Assembly: GCA_013365365.1 (NCBI GenBank)
Contig: JABVXU010000946.1
Location: 1-14,244 of the forward strand
Length of the DNA stretch: 14,244 bases
Origin: Cruorifilaria tuberocauda
Lineage: Eukaryota > Nematoda > Chromadorea > Rhabditida > Onchocercidae
Direction: 5' to 3'
Shown: piece by piece, positions 1 through 9,000 of the stretch
Position numbering within the stretch: position 1 is the first letter of the stretch
How the letters are laid out: each line of letters opens with the position of its first letter
Made by a program: the position numbers and the translations under genes
Notes under the pieces: model-generated
The model's input: only the letters and a program-made list of their open reading frames with translations
Databases searched by the model: none
Told to the model about the DNA's origin: nothing

Positions 1-871
1 TTTTTTTCTCTCTCTCTCGGTCTCCTTTTCTCGCCTATCATTTATCTCTGATGTAAATGATAATTAATCAACCGGTCATTCTTTAAAAAACATTTCCTCT
101 CCCTTCATATCGGAATTAATTACAAAAGTCTCTTTTTTAAGTTTTTAAGTTTTTTTTTTTGATTTATTCCATTTATCTAATTGATTGACAAAATTTTACT
201 CCCGGAAATTTTTTTTCCAAAAGTAAATTCCTCGCAAATTTCTGTCTTATTTTTAACAAAGAGAAGAAAAAGGAAAACGAAAGAGATTGTTGCTTCTCTT
301 TGTTTTAATGAATTTACCTTACTGTTATGAAATAAGTATAAATGAAAGAAGTAATTAGACGTGAAAGTATTTTATCAAGTTACTCATCAAGTTCACTTAG
401 GTAATTTATCAAATTCATTTAGTATCAGTCATCAATATCACTTTTTTTTTCCCATTCTTCATTGCTACTATTTTTATCGTCACATACATTACGTTACATA
501 CATCACGCATATACACGTATATTATGCTTGCATATATTATTTGCGCATAACATACCTACAAAAACACGTATGCATACGTATTCACGCATTATACCCATGT
601 ACACTGTTGTTAATTTATTGTAGATTTTTTATAAGTATTACCTTATTTCATAATTCATATAGAATGAATAATTTCCTGTTTTAATAGGTAAAATGATAAA
701 GTTAAGCAGGTAAAGTTAAACTTAAAAAAGTTAAACAGGTAAAAAAGTAAATTTTAAACAAGTTGAAAATAGATTGAAAAATTGTTTATTGTTTGTTTCT
801 GATTTGGCTAATGACGGCTTCTCAAATTAAACTTTTACGAATATACTGATTAGCATTTCCGTTTATTTTAG
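1..871 (+). other. Intron or 5' flank of upstream SLC17 paralogue
   Basis: No coding exon was found here. The stretch opens with a short CT microsatellite (about 8-18). It has an alternating purine/pyrimidine tract with many ACATAC, ACGCAT and ACGTAT words at about 480-600, and a GTTAAACAGGTAAA-like repeat at about 695-770. It ends in the acceptor CGTTTATTTTAG, which is identical to the acceptor before the last exon of the downstream gene. If the upstream gene is complete, this is the 3' part of its last intron. That intron would then exceed 871 bp, against 329 bp in the downstream gene. The exon that should precede it (ending in the Thr-Ser-Thr equivalent) is not in this stretch. Confidence 0.55.
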
Positions 872-1054
872 GGTTCACAACAGGAATGGCAATTGGTTTT
901 CTGGATTACCGGTGGAGTACTGTTAGCCGGTACTATCATTTTTTGTGTATTTGCCAAGGGTGAAGCTCAGCCTTGGGCACTGAATGATGCCAATAAAACC
1001 GAAAATTGTGAATTGAAGAAAAAGACGCTTAATGCATCGACGAGTTCACCGTAA
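872..1054 (+). CDS. Last coding exon of an upstream SLC17-family transporter (partial)
   Basis: The exon follows CGTTTATTTTAG and encodes 60 residues plus TAA in phase 0. It starts [15 protein letters not shown], forms the last membrane helix (about residues 8-28 of the exon), then the family motif FAKGEAQPWALND, and ends in a charged cytosolic tail containing ENCELKKKTLNA. It is a near copy of exon 10 of the transporter gene further down the window. The first 31 codons differ at eight positions, all silent, while the tail carries replacements and one extra codon. The rest of the gene would lie upstream of the window. It could instead be a lone duplicated exon, but the silent-only pattern argues for a living gene. 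Confidence 0.8.
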   Translation, partial: GSQQEWQLVFWITGGVLLAGTIIFCVFAKGEAQPWALNDANKTENCELKKKTLNASTSSP

Positions 1055-1132
1055 TTAATGAAACACCGTAATTAATGGGTTACCGTAATTAATGAAACAT
1101 CGTAATCAATGAAATACCGTAATTAATGAAAA
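1048..1132 (+). repeat. 17-bp minisatellite, five copies, overlapping a stop codon
   Basis: The unit is close to ACCGTAATTAATGAAAC, with units starting at 1048, 1065, 1082, 1099 and 1116. The first unit supplies the last proline codon (overlapping) and the TAA stop of the upstream transporter exon. The array therefore begins inside the coding sequence and occupies the first 78 bases of the 3' UTR. The downstream paralogue has no such array. Confidence 0.9.
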
Positions 1133-1847
1133 TTTATGAACATACGGCTAAATGGTAGTTCTGTGAATTTTGCAAGTAAGCAAACTCAAGAAGTACTCTT
1201 TATTTCGAATCATAATTACAGGTGCATTATTGTAAACTATTGACTATTGTTGTTTACTTTTGTAAGCAAATATTACAAAGTTCTAAACAACCTTATCGAT
1301 GTAACTCATTTAAGGATTTCACCCTCTCAGCTAACACTATTTCTCCTTCTTTTTTTAAAATGACATAGAATTAACTTTTTGCTTAGATTCAGATTTAGAC
1401 TTATCATTTGATTTAAAAATTCTCGTCGAAAACTAAAGTAATACCTTTTTAGAGCTTCTAATTTCAGGATAATTTTATCCAAGTTATCGAATCAAATTTT
1501 CATATTTAATTTAATAGAAATAAACAAATGGAATTTCTGACTGAAATAACTGTTAACTTTTACTTTAATGTCTACTGATGTTTCTTTCTGGATTAATTCT
1601 TGGTTACTCTATCCTATCCTTACTTACTGATCTTATATATTACTACAGGTAATCTGTTATCGACAAAGTATTATACTTGTAATAGAGATAAAATAACACG
1701 GGATAACTGAAGCACTAACAATTTAGTACGTATGTGCCAATTGTATAATCCTTTAGATATTGTATGATCCTTTGAGATTATTTATAATCATCTTAAATAA
1801 CGAATTATCATTATATATAGTGATTATATATATCGAATTATAATCGA

Positions 1848-1918
1848 TGAATGGTACTCTCCTCCCAAATCTCTTTCTATTCATAATCACTGAATGGTAA
1901 TCTCCGCCTAAATCTCCA
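1848..1918 (+). repeat. Imperfect direct repeat, 43-bp period, two partial copies
   Basis: TGAATGGTACTCTCCTCCCAA at 1848 recurs as a diverged copy at 1891, with about 28 bases matching. It is unrelated in sequence to the larger 43-bp array further on, despite the same period. Confidence 0.5.
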
Positions 1919-2046
1919 CTTGTATTAACCTTGATCGCTTTTCATTTTCCTCTATCTGATCCTTCTGTAATACGACTGTAACAATTGCATAATCCTTTAG
2001 ATAGTAAGCTTTAGATATAGTAAGCTTCTTTTTCGATTGATGAAAA

Positions 2047-2090
2047 TACTGTATCTTTTCTTAAGTATTACTGTATCTTTTCTTAAGATG
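2047..2090 (+). repeat. 22-bp tandem duplication
   Basis: Two adjacent units of TACTGTATCTTTTCTTAAG plus three bases, differing only at the end. This is probably a recent local duplication. Confidence 0.85.
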
Positions 2091-2526
2091 TTAACAGAGT
2101 TGTTTAAACTTACAATAGATAAGTCAGTGATAAGACATGGGAATACAACAGATAAGATAAATGATTATAACGATCATGCAAATTTGGTTCGTCATTCAGC
2201 TTTTGCTGAGAAATGAATTCCGGTTTTGGAAATTTAAATTCTGTATAAGAGATAATGAATCCGGAATGAAAATTTAAAAGATTTTTTTTTTGTCCACAAT
2301 AAAATTGAGAATTTCTTCAACTCTTTTTATCCAAAAAAAAAAACAAAAATTATTTCAATCTTTAAATAAAGATAAATGAAAGTGATCGGTTTGTTATAAA
2401 TTGAAGATAGAAAAATATATTGATTCAACTGATCTGTGAATTTCCTTCAAAACAATTTAGAAGTGGAAGAAATTATTTACACAGTGAATTGCATTTTTTA
2501 AAATGTCCTTTGTTGATTGATCTGTG

Positions 2527-2752
2527 TGTAAAACACAATTTACCTGTGATAATACATTTAAACTGTAATTTTTGGATTATTTATCGATCTGATCAAATTG
2601 GAAGTTAACCTTATCATAAAGAAAGTAACTATCGATTAAGTGTAAAACACAATTGATCCATGATAAAATACTTATGATTCACTCATGATTTTCGGGATTA
2701 TTTATCGATCTGATCGAATTGGAAGTTAAGTTTATCATAAAAAAAAGTAACT
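2527..2752 (+). repeat. Imperfect tandem duplication, period about 114 bp
   Basis: Two copies start at TGTAAAACACAATT (2527 and 2641). Both run through GGATTATTTATCGATCTGATC and GGAAGTTAA..TTATCATAAA. The outer parts are well conserved and the middle is diverged. No coding signal goes with it. Confidence 0.8.
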
Positions 2753-3224
2753 AACTTGATTTAAAAAAAGATACGGATAAATATGGATCTATAATTAAGA
2801 AAATATTAACAATAATATAGTGTGCGTTCATTTAACGGAATATCTGGTGTTATCTCAGGAGTTCCGGTATTCCACAATTCCATGAATTACTTGTTTCTCC
2901 ATCTTTCAATGCATTTAATTAAAGATTAATTACTTAATAGTTTTTATTAAAAAATTAAGAGATCCTCGTGATGTTTCAATTTAATCATTCTCTCTGAAAG
3001 TTATCAAGGGTGAATTTGCGAACAATTGAACTTTAAGTCTCATTCATTTTTCTTTCGGCATTTGCAGAAATTAAATTTCTATCATTTATCAGTTCAATAT
3101 ATCTTCTCGAAAGTCATTCCTGCTACAGTAAGAAATATCACAGAAACTGTATGGTAATCAGGCCAGTATCAATTTTCAACAAATCTTTCCATTCATTTTT
3201 TTTTTGCCATTCTTTATTTCCATA

Positions 3225-3594
3225 TATCGATCCGGAAAGGTAAACAGAATTACTTTCCGGTATCTTTTCCGTTCATGATATTTTCTCTTTGGAGTGATAA
3301 ATATTTTTCTACATATCCGTCCGGAAAAGATACACTGAAATGGATTAATTTCCGCGTGTCACTTCTGTTCATTATATTTTTCCGAAAAGGTAAACAGAAA
3401 TTACCTTCCGATATCTCTTCAGCATAATATATTTTTCCGAAAGAAGTAGACAGAAGTGAGTTATTTTCCGGTATTTTTGTTCCGTACATGATATTTTCTC
3501 TTTGGAGAGAGAAATATTTTTCCGTAAATCCGTCCAAAAAAGGTAAACTGAAATAAATTAATTTCCGGTATCTCTTCCGCACATTATATTTCAC
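3225..3594. repeat. Degenerate modular tandem repeat with an open frame on the minus strand
   Basis: Long units begin TTCCGGTAT at 3253 and 3466 (213 bp apart). They share ATGATATTTTCTCTTTGGAG, a GAAATATTTTTC-like segment, TCCGTCC, and a GGTAAACTGAAAT-like end. Shorter degenerate units lie between them. The minus strand is open for about 114 codons. Its conceptual peptide repeats the word SLQRENIM and a preceding RKLI.FS...P.DG..EKY block twice. This may simply be repeat sequence without stops. I see no start context, splice sites or known family, so I call it a repeat rather than a gene. Confidence 0.65.
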
Positions 3595-4024
3595 TTTTTT
3601 TGAAATATTGTTTGTCGATAAATTTTGATATAAAACTTTTGAATTTCATAAAGTTATAGAAACAACCAATTTGAATCATTCAAATAAATTGTTGCTTTAT
3701 CGTTCTTTTCGTCATAGCTTTTGCTACAAATTTCGATCGCAATTCCAATTTGAACGCATGATGAATTATTATTAAAATTAAATTTCATCAAAAAAAAAAA
3801 ACTTGCAACGATATTGGAATATTTAAATGATATATGAAATAAATACCTGCAAGATTTGTTCAAGAATAGAGAAAAAAAGTAAATTTTACTAATAACCTAC
3901 AAATTCAGCAACGATCGCTGATTTATGGGCGCAATACGCAAATTCATTTTGTGCAATCATTCTGCGAAATTCTGATCATGATGATGCCCTTTTTTGATCT
4001 AATGATAGAAGCATTCTGAATCTT

Positions 4025-4540
4025 GTTGTCATTTCAACAGTACGACTATCGTTGTATTCTGCGTCACGTCGTAATTTCAACAATTATCGTATCGTTGTAT
4101 TCTGCGTCACGTCGTAATTTCAACAATTATCGTATCGTTGTATTTTTCTTCACGTCGTAATTTCAACGATGATCGTATCGTTGTATTCTTCTTAACGTCG
4201 TAATTTCAACGATGATCGTATCGTTGTATTCTTCTTCACGTCGTAATTTCAACAATTATCGTATCGTTGTATTTTTCTTCACGTCGTAATTTCAACGATG
4301 ATCGTATCGTTGTATTCTTCTTCACGTCGTAATTTCAACGATGATCGTATCGTTGTATTCTTCTTCACGTCGTAATTTCAACAATTATCGTATCGTTGTA
4401 TTCTTCTTAACGTCGTAATTTCAACGATGATCGTATCGTTGTATTCTGCGTTACGTCGTAATTTCAACGATGATTGTATCGTTGTATTTTTCTTCACGTC
4501 GTAATTTCAACGATGATCGTATCGTTGTATTCTTCTTTAC
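4025..4540 (+). repeat. 43-bp satellite-like array, twelve copies, 129-bp higher order
   Basis: Consensus starts GTCGTAATTTCAACGATGAT and continues CGTATCGTTGTATTCTTCTTCAC. Units start at 4025 (diverged), 4068, 4111, 4154, 4197, 4240, 4283, 4326, 4369, 4412, 4455 and 4498, with no indels. Two subtypes exist, CAACAATTAT and CAACGATGAT. From 4111 they run A-G-G, A-G-G, A-G-G, G, giving a 129-bp superunit (4111, 4240, 4369). The G subtype contains the inverted pair CAACGAT / ATCGTTG with a 6-base loop; in the A subtype the stem has a mismatch. Confidence 0.95.
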
Positions 4541-4766
4541 TGATACGGGAAAAATTGGTGGAAATAATTGACTGAAATTTGAAATTGAAAATTTTTAAGT
4601 TAATTTGATTTCGTCGTAACTTAAACGAGTCTCGTCGTAATTTCAACAATGTAATATCGTTATATTCTCCCTTAAGTCGTAATTTGAACGATGTCATATC
4701 GTATTGTATTCTCTTTTACTGATACTGAAGAAATTGATGGGCATGATTAACTTAAATTTGAAATAA
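4541..4766 (+). repeat. Diverged outliers and duplicated linker of the 43-bp array
   Basis: After the array, a 47-bp linker starting TGATACGGGAAAAATTGG (4541) recurs diverged at 4720. Between them are degenerate units starting near 4612, 4634 and 4676. The locus is therefore a compound array whose right side is older and more decayed. Confidence 0.75.
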
Positions 4767-5941
4767 TTTGATTTTGAAAGATTTTAAAAGTTTCCTTATT
4801 TCTTTAAGTAAGTAAAATTTAATTAGATATTTAGTTACAGAGTTAGTCAGTTTAATTAGATGTAAAATTACGTGATCTGAAGGGAAGGAAATGAATTAAA
4901 CTGATCACAATTCTTATCACTTAAATGCTTTATAACAATAACATTATTAAAATTCATTCCATATTTTGCAGGTAATTTTGATGCAGTAAATACTTTAAAC
5001 TTATCTCATTTTAAAATTCCAAAGTTAAATGGAAGTATAAGCTAGGAATATTTGATTTACACTTCCGGAAGGTAATTGTTAAATTGAACGTAAGTTAATA
5101 TCTCAGCATTTGCTGATTGCTACTGCATCTATACAGATAGGTAAAGATTTAACTTAGTGTAAGTTAAGCCTAAGGCTTAGCCTAACATTTAACTTCTGGT
5201 ATTTCCCGCTACTTTTACATGTTTACATTTTTCAATATTTAATTGAAGATTGAAAATTGAAATTCGCTATTATGGAATATCATCTGAGGCAATAATATTT
5301 TGTTATTGCAAATTTAATATTTCGTTTAAATTGATTTGATTTTCAAATTATTTATATAATTGTGCATGATAATTTAAATGTTAGGCAACAATTGTCATGG
5401 ATTTCTTGATTAGACTGAATTGTGGTTGAATGTGGTGGATGAAGTTGAGATTTGTGGAGAAGGTTTTCCATTGTGGACAATTTCAGGTTTGGTAAGATTG
5501 TAGCGCAAGAAGAATATAATAACAATTAATTCAGCGTAAACAGTGATAAATAACAGACCGGTAAAACTTTGGTAAAACTTTTAAAACTTTAGAAACTGTT
5601 TAAACTGTAGAAAATGTAAACTACTGGAGGCATGATGATCTTTTATCGAGAAACTTTAAGGAGAAGATTTAACAATATATGTAGGATGGAAAATGTCTCT
5701 GATATTCTCATGAAATTTCAAATATGCTAATTTGGTTAAATAAAGATGAGAAAGTAATAAAATTTACATAAAATAGTTTTTAGAATTAGATATGTGGTGC
5801 AGATGCTAGAGAAATTATTTTATATTTTATAAATAATGAGTGAGAGAAATAAGAATTTAAAAATATTTATAATTAAAAATCAATTTCGAGAAAATTCTCA
5901 ACGACAATAAACGTCACATTTATCATATCAAAATCAATTAA

Positions 5942-5955
5942 TACTATTATTTCAG
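5942..5955 (+). promoter_or_regulatory. Acceptor site before the first coding exon (probable trans-splice site)
   Basis: TACTATTATTTCAG followed by G lies 35 bp before the chosen start codon. I found no upstream exon or donor that clearly pairs with it, so spliced-leader trans-splicing is the simpler reading for a nematode. A cis-spliced 5' UTR exon further upstream is not excluded. Confidence 0.55.
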
Positions 5956-5968
5956 GTTATCAGTATCA

Positions 5969-5986
5969 ATGCTTTACAACTTTTGA
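5969..5986 (+). other. Five-codon upstream open frame in the 5' leader
   Basis: ATG at 5969 reads MLYNF and stops at TGA 5984-5986, four bases before the main ATG at 5991. If the mature leader begins at 5956, this ATG comes first and could lower or reinitiate translation. Confidence 0.4.
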
Positions 5987-5990
5987 AAGT

Positions 5991-6015
5991 ATGACGAGTG
6001 AGTTGCAATCGACAG
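5991..6015 (+). CDS. Exon 1 of SLC17 gene, N-terminal MTSELQST
   Basis: Eight codons plus one base, ending at CAG|GTAATT. It was chosen because it gives an ATG with no in-frame stop, sits shortly after a good acceptor, and ends in phase 1, exactly the phase exon 2 needs. The joined start reads [17 protein letters not shown] second donor, GTGAGT at 5998, is also in phase 1 and would remove six residues. The start is the least certain part of the model. Confidence 0.65.
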
Positions 6016-9000
6016 GTAATTAAAGTTATTGCACAATTTCATTTTCAATTCTAATCTGTCACAACTCTAACTTATTTACTCTTCACTCATTTCACAATTG
6101 CTGCAGCATTTGTTGACATATGTAAATTGGAATATAATCGGATTTTAGCCAAGTGAAATATCAACAAATAAAAGCTGAAGCAATTTGTTATCATATTAAA
6201 TTTTAAATTGCATGATATTTACTTAGCTGAATGAGTAAATTGGCATTACTTCAAATCTTGCAAGTAACCCGGAATAGTAGTAAAACAATAAAACAACATA
6301 GCAGTAAACAGTAATAGAACAATAAAACAAGTAATAAAACAAATAAAGCAGTAAAACCTATAATCGATGATATTAGTAAATCTCGATCAGTAATCCGGGT
6401 AATTAGGTCAAGTAAAGTTTGGTTAAGTTTTGGGTAATGTCGTAAAATGACAATGAATTGTCTACAAATAACAATTATTACATTACTGAATCGATTATTT
6501 AAAACAATCACTGCAAGAATTAGCCTAATAAACCTGATAAGCTCAAATCGACTAGGCTTCCACCGTCTGAAAGATAGCTATTAGGCCAATGTTTGCTTTA
6601 ATTCATTAATTTTCCTATATTCCTATCATTAGAAATCAATAATTAATTTGTGCCATTATCTTTCTAAATAAAAATTTTAAATAATTTCCAAATTGGGTAA
6701 TTTGTTAAAGTTTTGAAATATTAATTATAATTACTATTTTTCATAATTAATTACCAATCAGTTATTGTCTATCTAATTAATTAATTACTATCCAAGTACC
6801 TTTTCGTAACTTAATTAATTTATATTTATTATAATTAATTAATTTATTCAGCACTCTTTGGTTCCGAACGGTTTAACCTTGCGCTTATCGGATTCGTGGC
6901 TTTTTTTGTTGTTTTTATGTCACGTACCGATATCAGTTTTGCAATCGTTTGCATGGTTAATAGCACAGCAGTTGATGCGATAACCGGAACCGGAACCGGA
7001 ACCCGAAGTGACGCTAATAATGCTACAAGGAAGGGTGCGACATGTGCGCCAGATGATAATAGCAAATTAAATGATAGAGAAACTGTATACTTTTTATTTC
7101 ATTTTATTTTGCATTAATTTTAATGAAAATGATTATTGATCTCTTTAATTTAATTAAATGTTTAAATTGAATAGTTTTTTCTTAATTTTCTTTGATTTTA
7201 AATTAAGATAAAATTTAGTTTAGTTTAAAGTTCAAGTCTAGAAAAAATTCTGAAGTTAAGTGTAGAAATTAGGTTCTTGAATTAGGTATTAAATTAAAAA
7301 TTAAATTTAAGTTATTTGAAAAAAAAACTTTAATAGCATTAAAAATTTTAAGTGAAAGAATAGCGTTAAAATTTACGAATTTTTCGTTTTTAGTAACTTT
7401 GAAAATTAATGAAAATTGGATAAAAGAGAAAATACCGATTAGTATTTACTATATTTACTTAGTATATTGGTAAAATTAGATTAAGTAAAAATTAAAAGTA
7501 CATGATAAAGTTAAGTAAGTTAAATTAAAATTAAAGTTAAGTAAAAATTGAGGTTAAATTTTGGTAAAATACATGATGAAATTAAGTAAGTAAAATTAAA
7601 GTTAAGTGCATGGTAAAATTTATAAGTAATTATACTTTTTAGTATATGGGTAAATTTATTTGGACGAAAGATGTACAAGGATATGTGTTAAGCGCATTTT
7701 TTTGGGGCTATATAAGTAGCCAAATTCTTGGTGGTTACTTGGCTGGTCGATATGGTGGTAGGCTAGTGATCGGTTTTGTAATTATGGGATGTGCTGTGCT
7801 TACATTGATCAGTCCAATAGCTGCAACAACTAGCGTTTATGCTTTTATCATTGTTCGAGCTCTTATTGGCTTCGCTCAGGTATCATGAAAAAGTTTATTT
7901 ATCTAAATAAACCTTTTTCAAATTTGCAAATTTATCAAGTTTTAAGACTGCCTTTGACCTTTAACCCATGAACAGCTAGCAAAAGTTTTAGATTCTGATT
8001 TACAAAAATTATCTCTACTATAGTTTTATTACAAGAATATGGAGAAATTACTTTTTCCCATTGCTTAAAAAGTATATGAAAATGTTTACCTACGCTAAGC
8101 CTACTTTTGGTTGATATAGTAAACTATATAAGGACGTTTACTTACGCTGAACTTACTTTTGGTTAATATAGTAAAGTCGTTCAGTTACGCTAGGGTTACT
8201 TTTGACTGATATAGTATCGTAGGCCAGAAATCCAATACTTTTTCCATTCATATTAATAACAGCTTATCCATCAAGTCTTACTTATCCCAGGATCAGGACT
8301 TATTATCTAGTAATTACTCAAACAATACCAATAATTTAATAAATATTTAAACAGTATACGTTATCCATCAAGTTTTACTTATCCCAGGATCAGGATTTAT
8401 TATCTAGTAATTACTCAAACAATACCAATCATTTAATAAATACTTAAACAGTATACGTTGAACCTTGGATACGGTTTTCGAATCTTGATATATTTCTGGA
8501 ATTCTTGGTATCATTTCCAGGGTGCTATGTTTCCCGCATATCATGCGATGTGGTCATTGTGGGCACCACCTCTTGAAAGAAGCTTATTAACAGGTGTGAC
8601 ATATGCAGGTAACACTTACGCTTAACTTTTCTCTGTATCATTTTTTGAGTTTTCATAAAAATTGGATAAATTGAAATTCTAAAATTTGAATTTCGAATTA
8701 GACTATGCATAAAGTTAAAATAGACACTTTCTAGGCATTTTAAATTTTAAAGTAAATTTTATTATAGGTGCGCAAATAGGTAATACAGCTGTTATGCCGT
8801 TATCCGGTTTACTTTGTAAATATGGATTTGCTGGTGGTTGGCCTTCCATTTTTTACATTATCGGTAAGTTGGGAAATTTTTTTATATACTTTACTATTTC
8901 TTAAAATTCAACTACATCCCAGGATATCCTGAGATATCTTATATCTCAAGAAATTATTTCTGATAATTAGCATTTTATAGGTACAGCCGGTATTTTATGG

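Larger units (their letters stand above)
1133..5955. other. Intergenic region between the two SLC17 copies
   Basis: I could not support a protein gene here. The first AATAAA after the upstream stop is at 1519-1524, a possible but distant poly(A) signal. Most of the rest is AT-rich with several local duplications, listed separately. 4770-5950 should hold the promoter of the downstream transporter. I see no convincing TATA or initiator there, as expected for a trans-spliced nematode gene. A short frame beginning ATG at about 5441 (18 codons) could be a leader exon but has no further support. Confidence 0.6.
7880..8520 (+). other. Intron 3
   Basis: 641 bp, phase 0. It contains a three-copy degenerate repeat at about 8084-8216 (ACGCT..ACTTTTG..TGATATAGTA) and a clean 97-bp tandem duplication at 8264-8457, which ends about 63 bp before exon 4. 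Confidence 0.8.

Noticed and set aside
361..684. 107-codon open frame rich in Tyr, His, Ile and Phe
   Set aside because: Low-complexity translation of an alternating AT/CA tract, with no domain, no splice logic and an unlikely composition.
2420..2608. 62-codon frame on the + strand
   Set aside because: It overlaps the first copy of the 114-bp duplication; the second copy does not keep the frame, so it is not conserved as protein.
3654..3863. 69-codon minus-strand frame
   Set aside because: AT-rich with a poly-Phe run from a T/A homopolymer, no homology and no splice sites.
4025..4540. CRISPR array
   Set aside because: Units are contiguous with no unique spacers, and the surroundings are a spliced eukaryotic locus.
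4494..4697. 67-codon minus-strand frame
   Set aside because: Simply the translation of the edge of the 43-bp array; 43 is not a multiple of three, so the frame is not kept through the array.
5441..5497. Short ATG frame (MKLRFVEKV...) as an alternative first exon
   Set aside because: Its possible donors are weak and the phase is not clearly right; the exon at 5991-6015 fits phase and position better.
6251..6511. 86-codon minus-strand hydrophobic frame resembling a membrane helix
   Set aside because: The Leu/Val/Tyr-rich run comes from GTAAAACAATAAAACAA simple repeats inside intron 1 of the transporter.
6844..7065. 73-codon minus-strand frame
   Set aside because: Antisense shadow of exon 2, which has clear SLC17 homology on the + strand.
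8525..8710. 61-codon minus-strand frame across exon 4
   Set aside because: Antisense shadow of exon 4; the + strand has the conserved [15 protein letters not shown] block.
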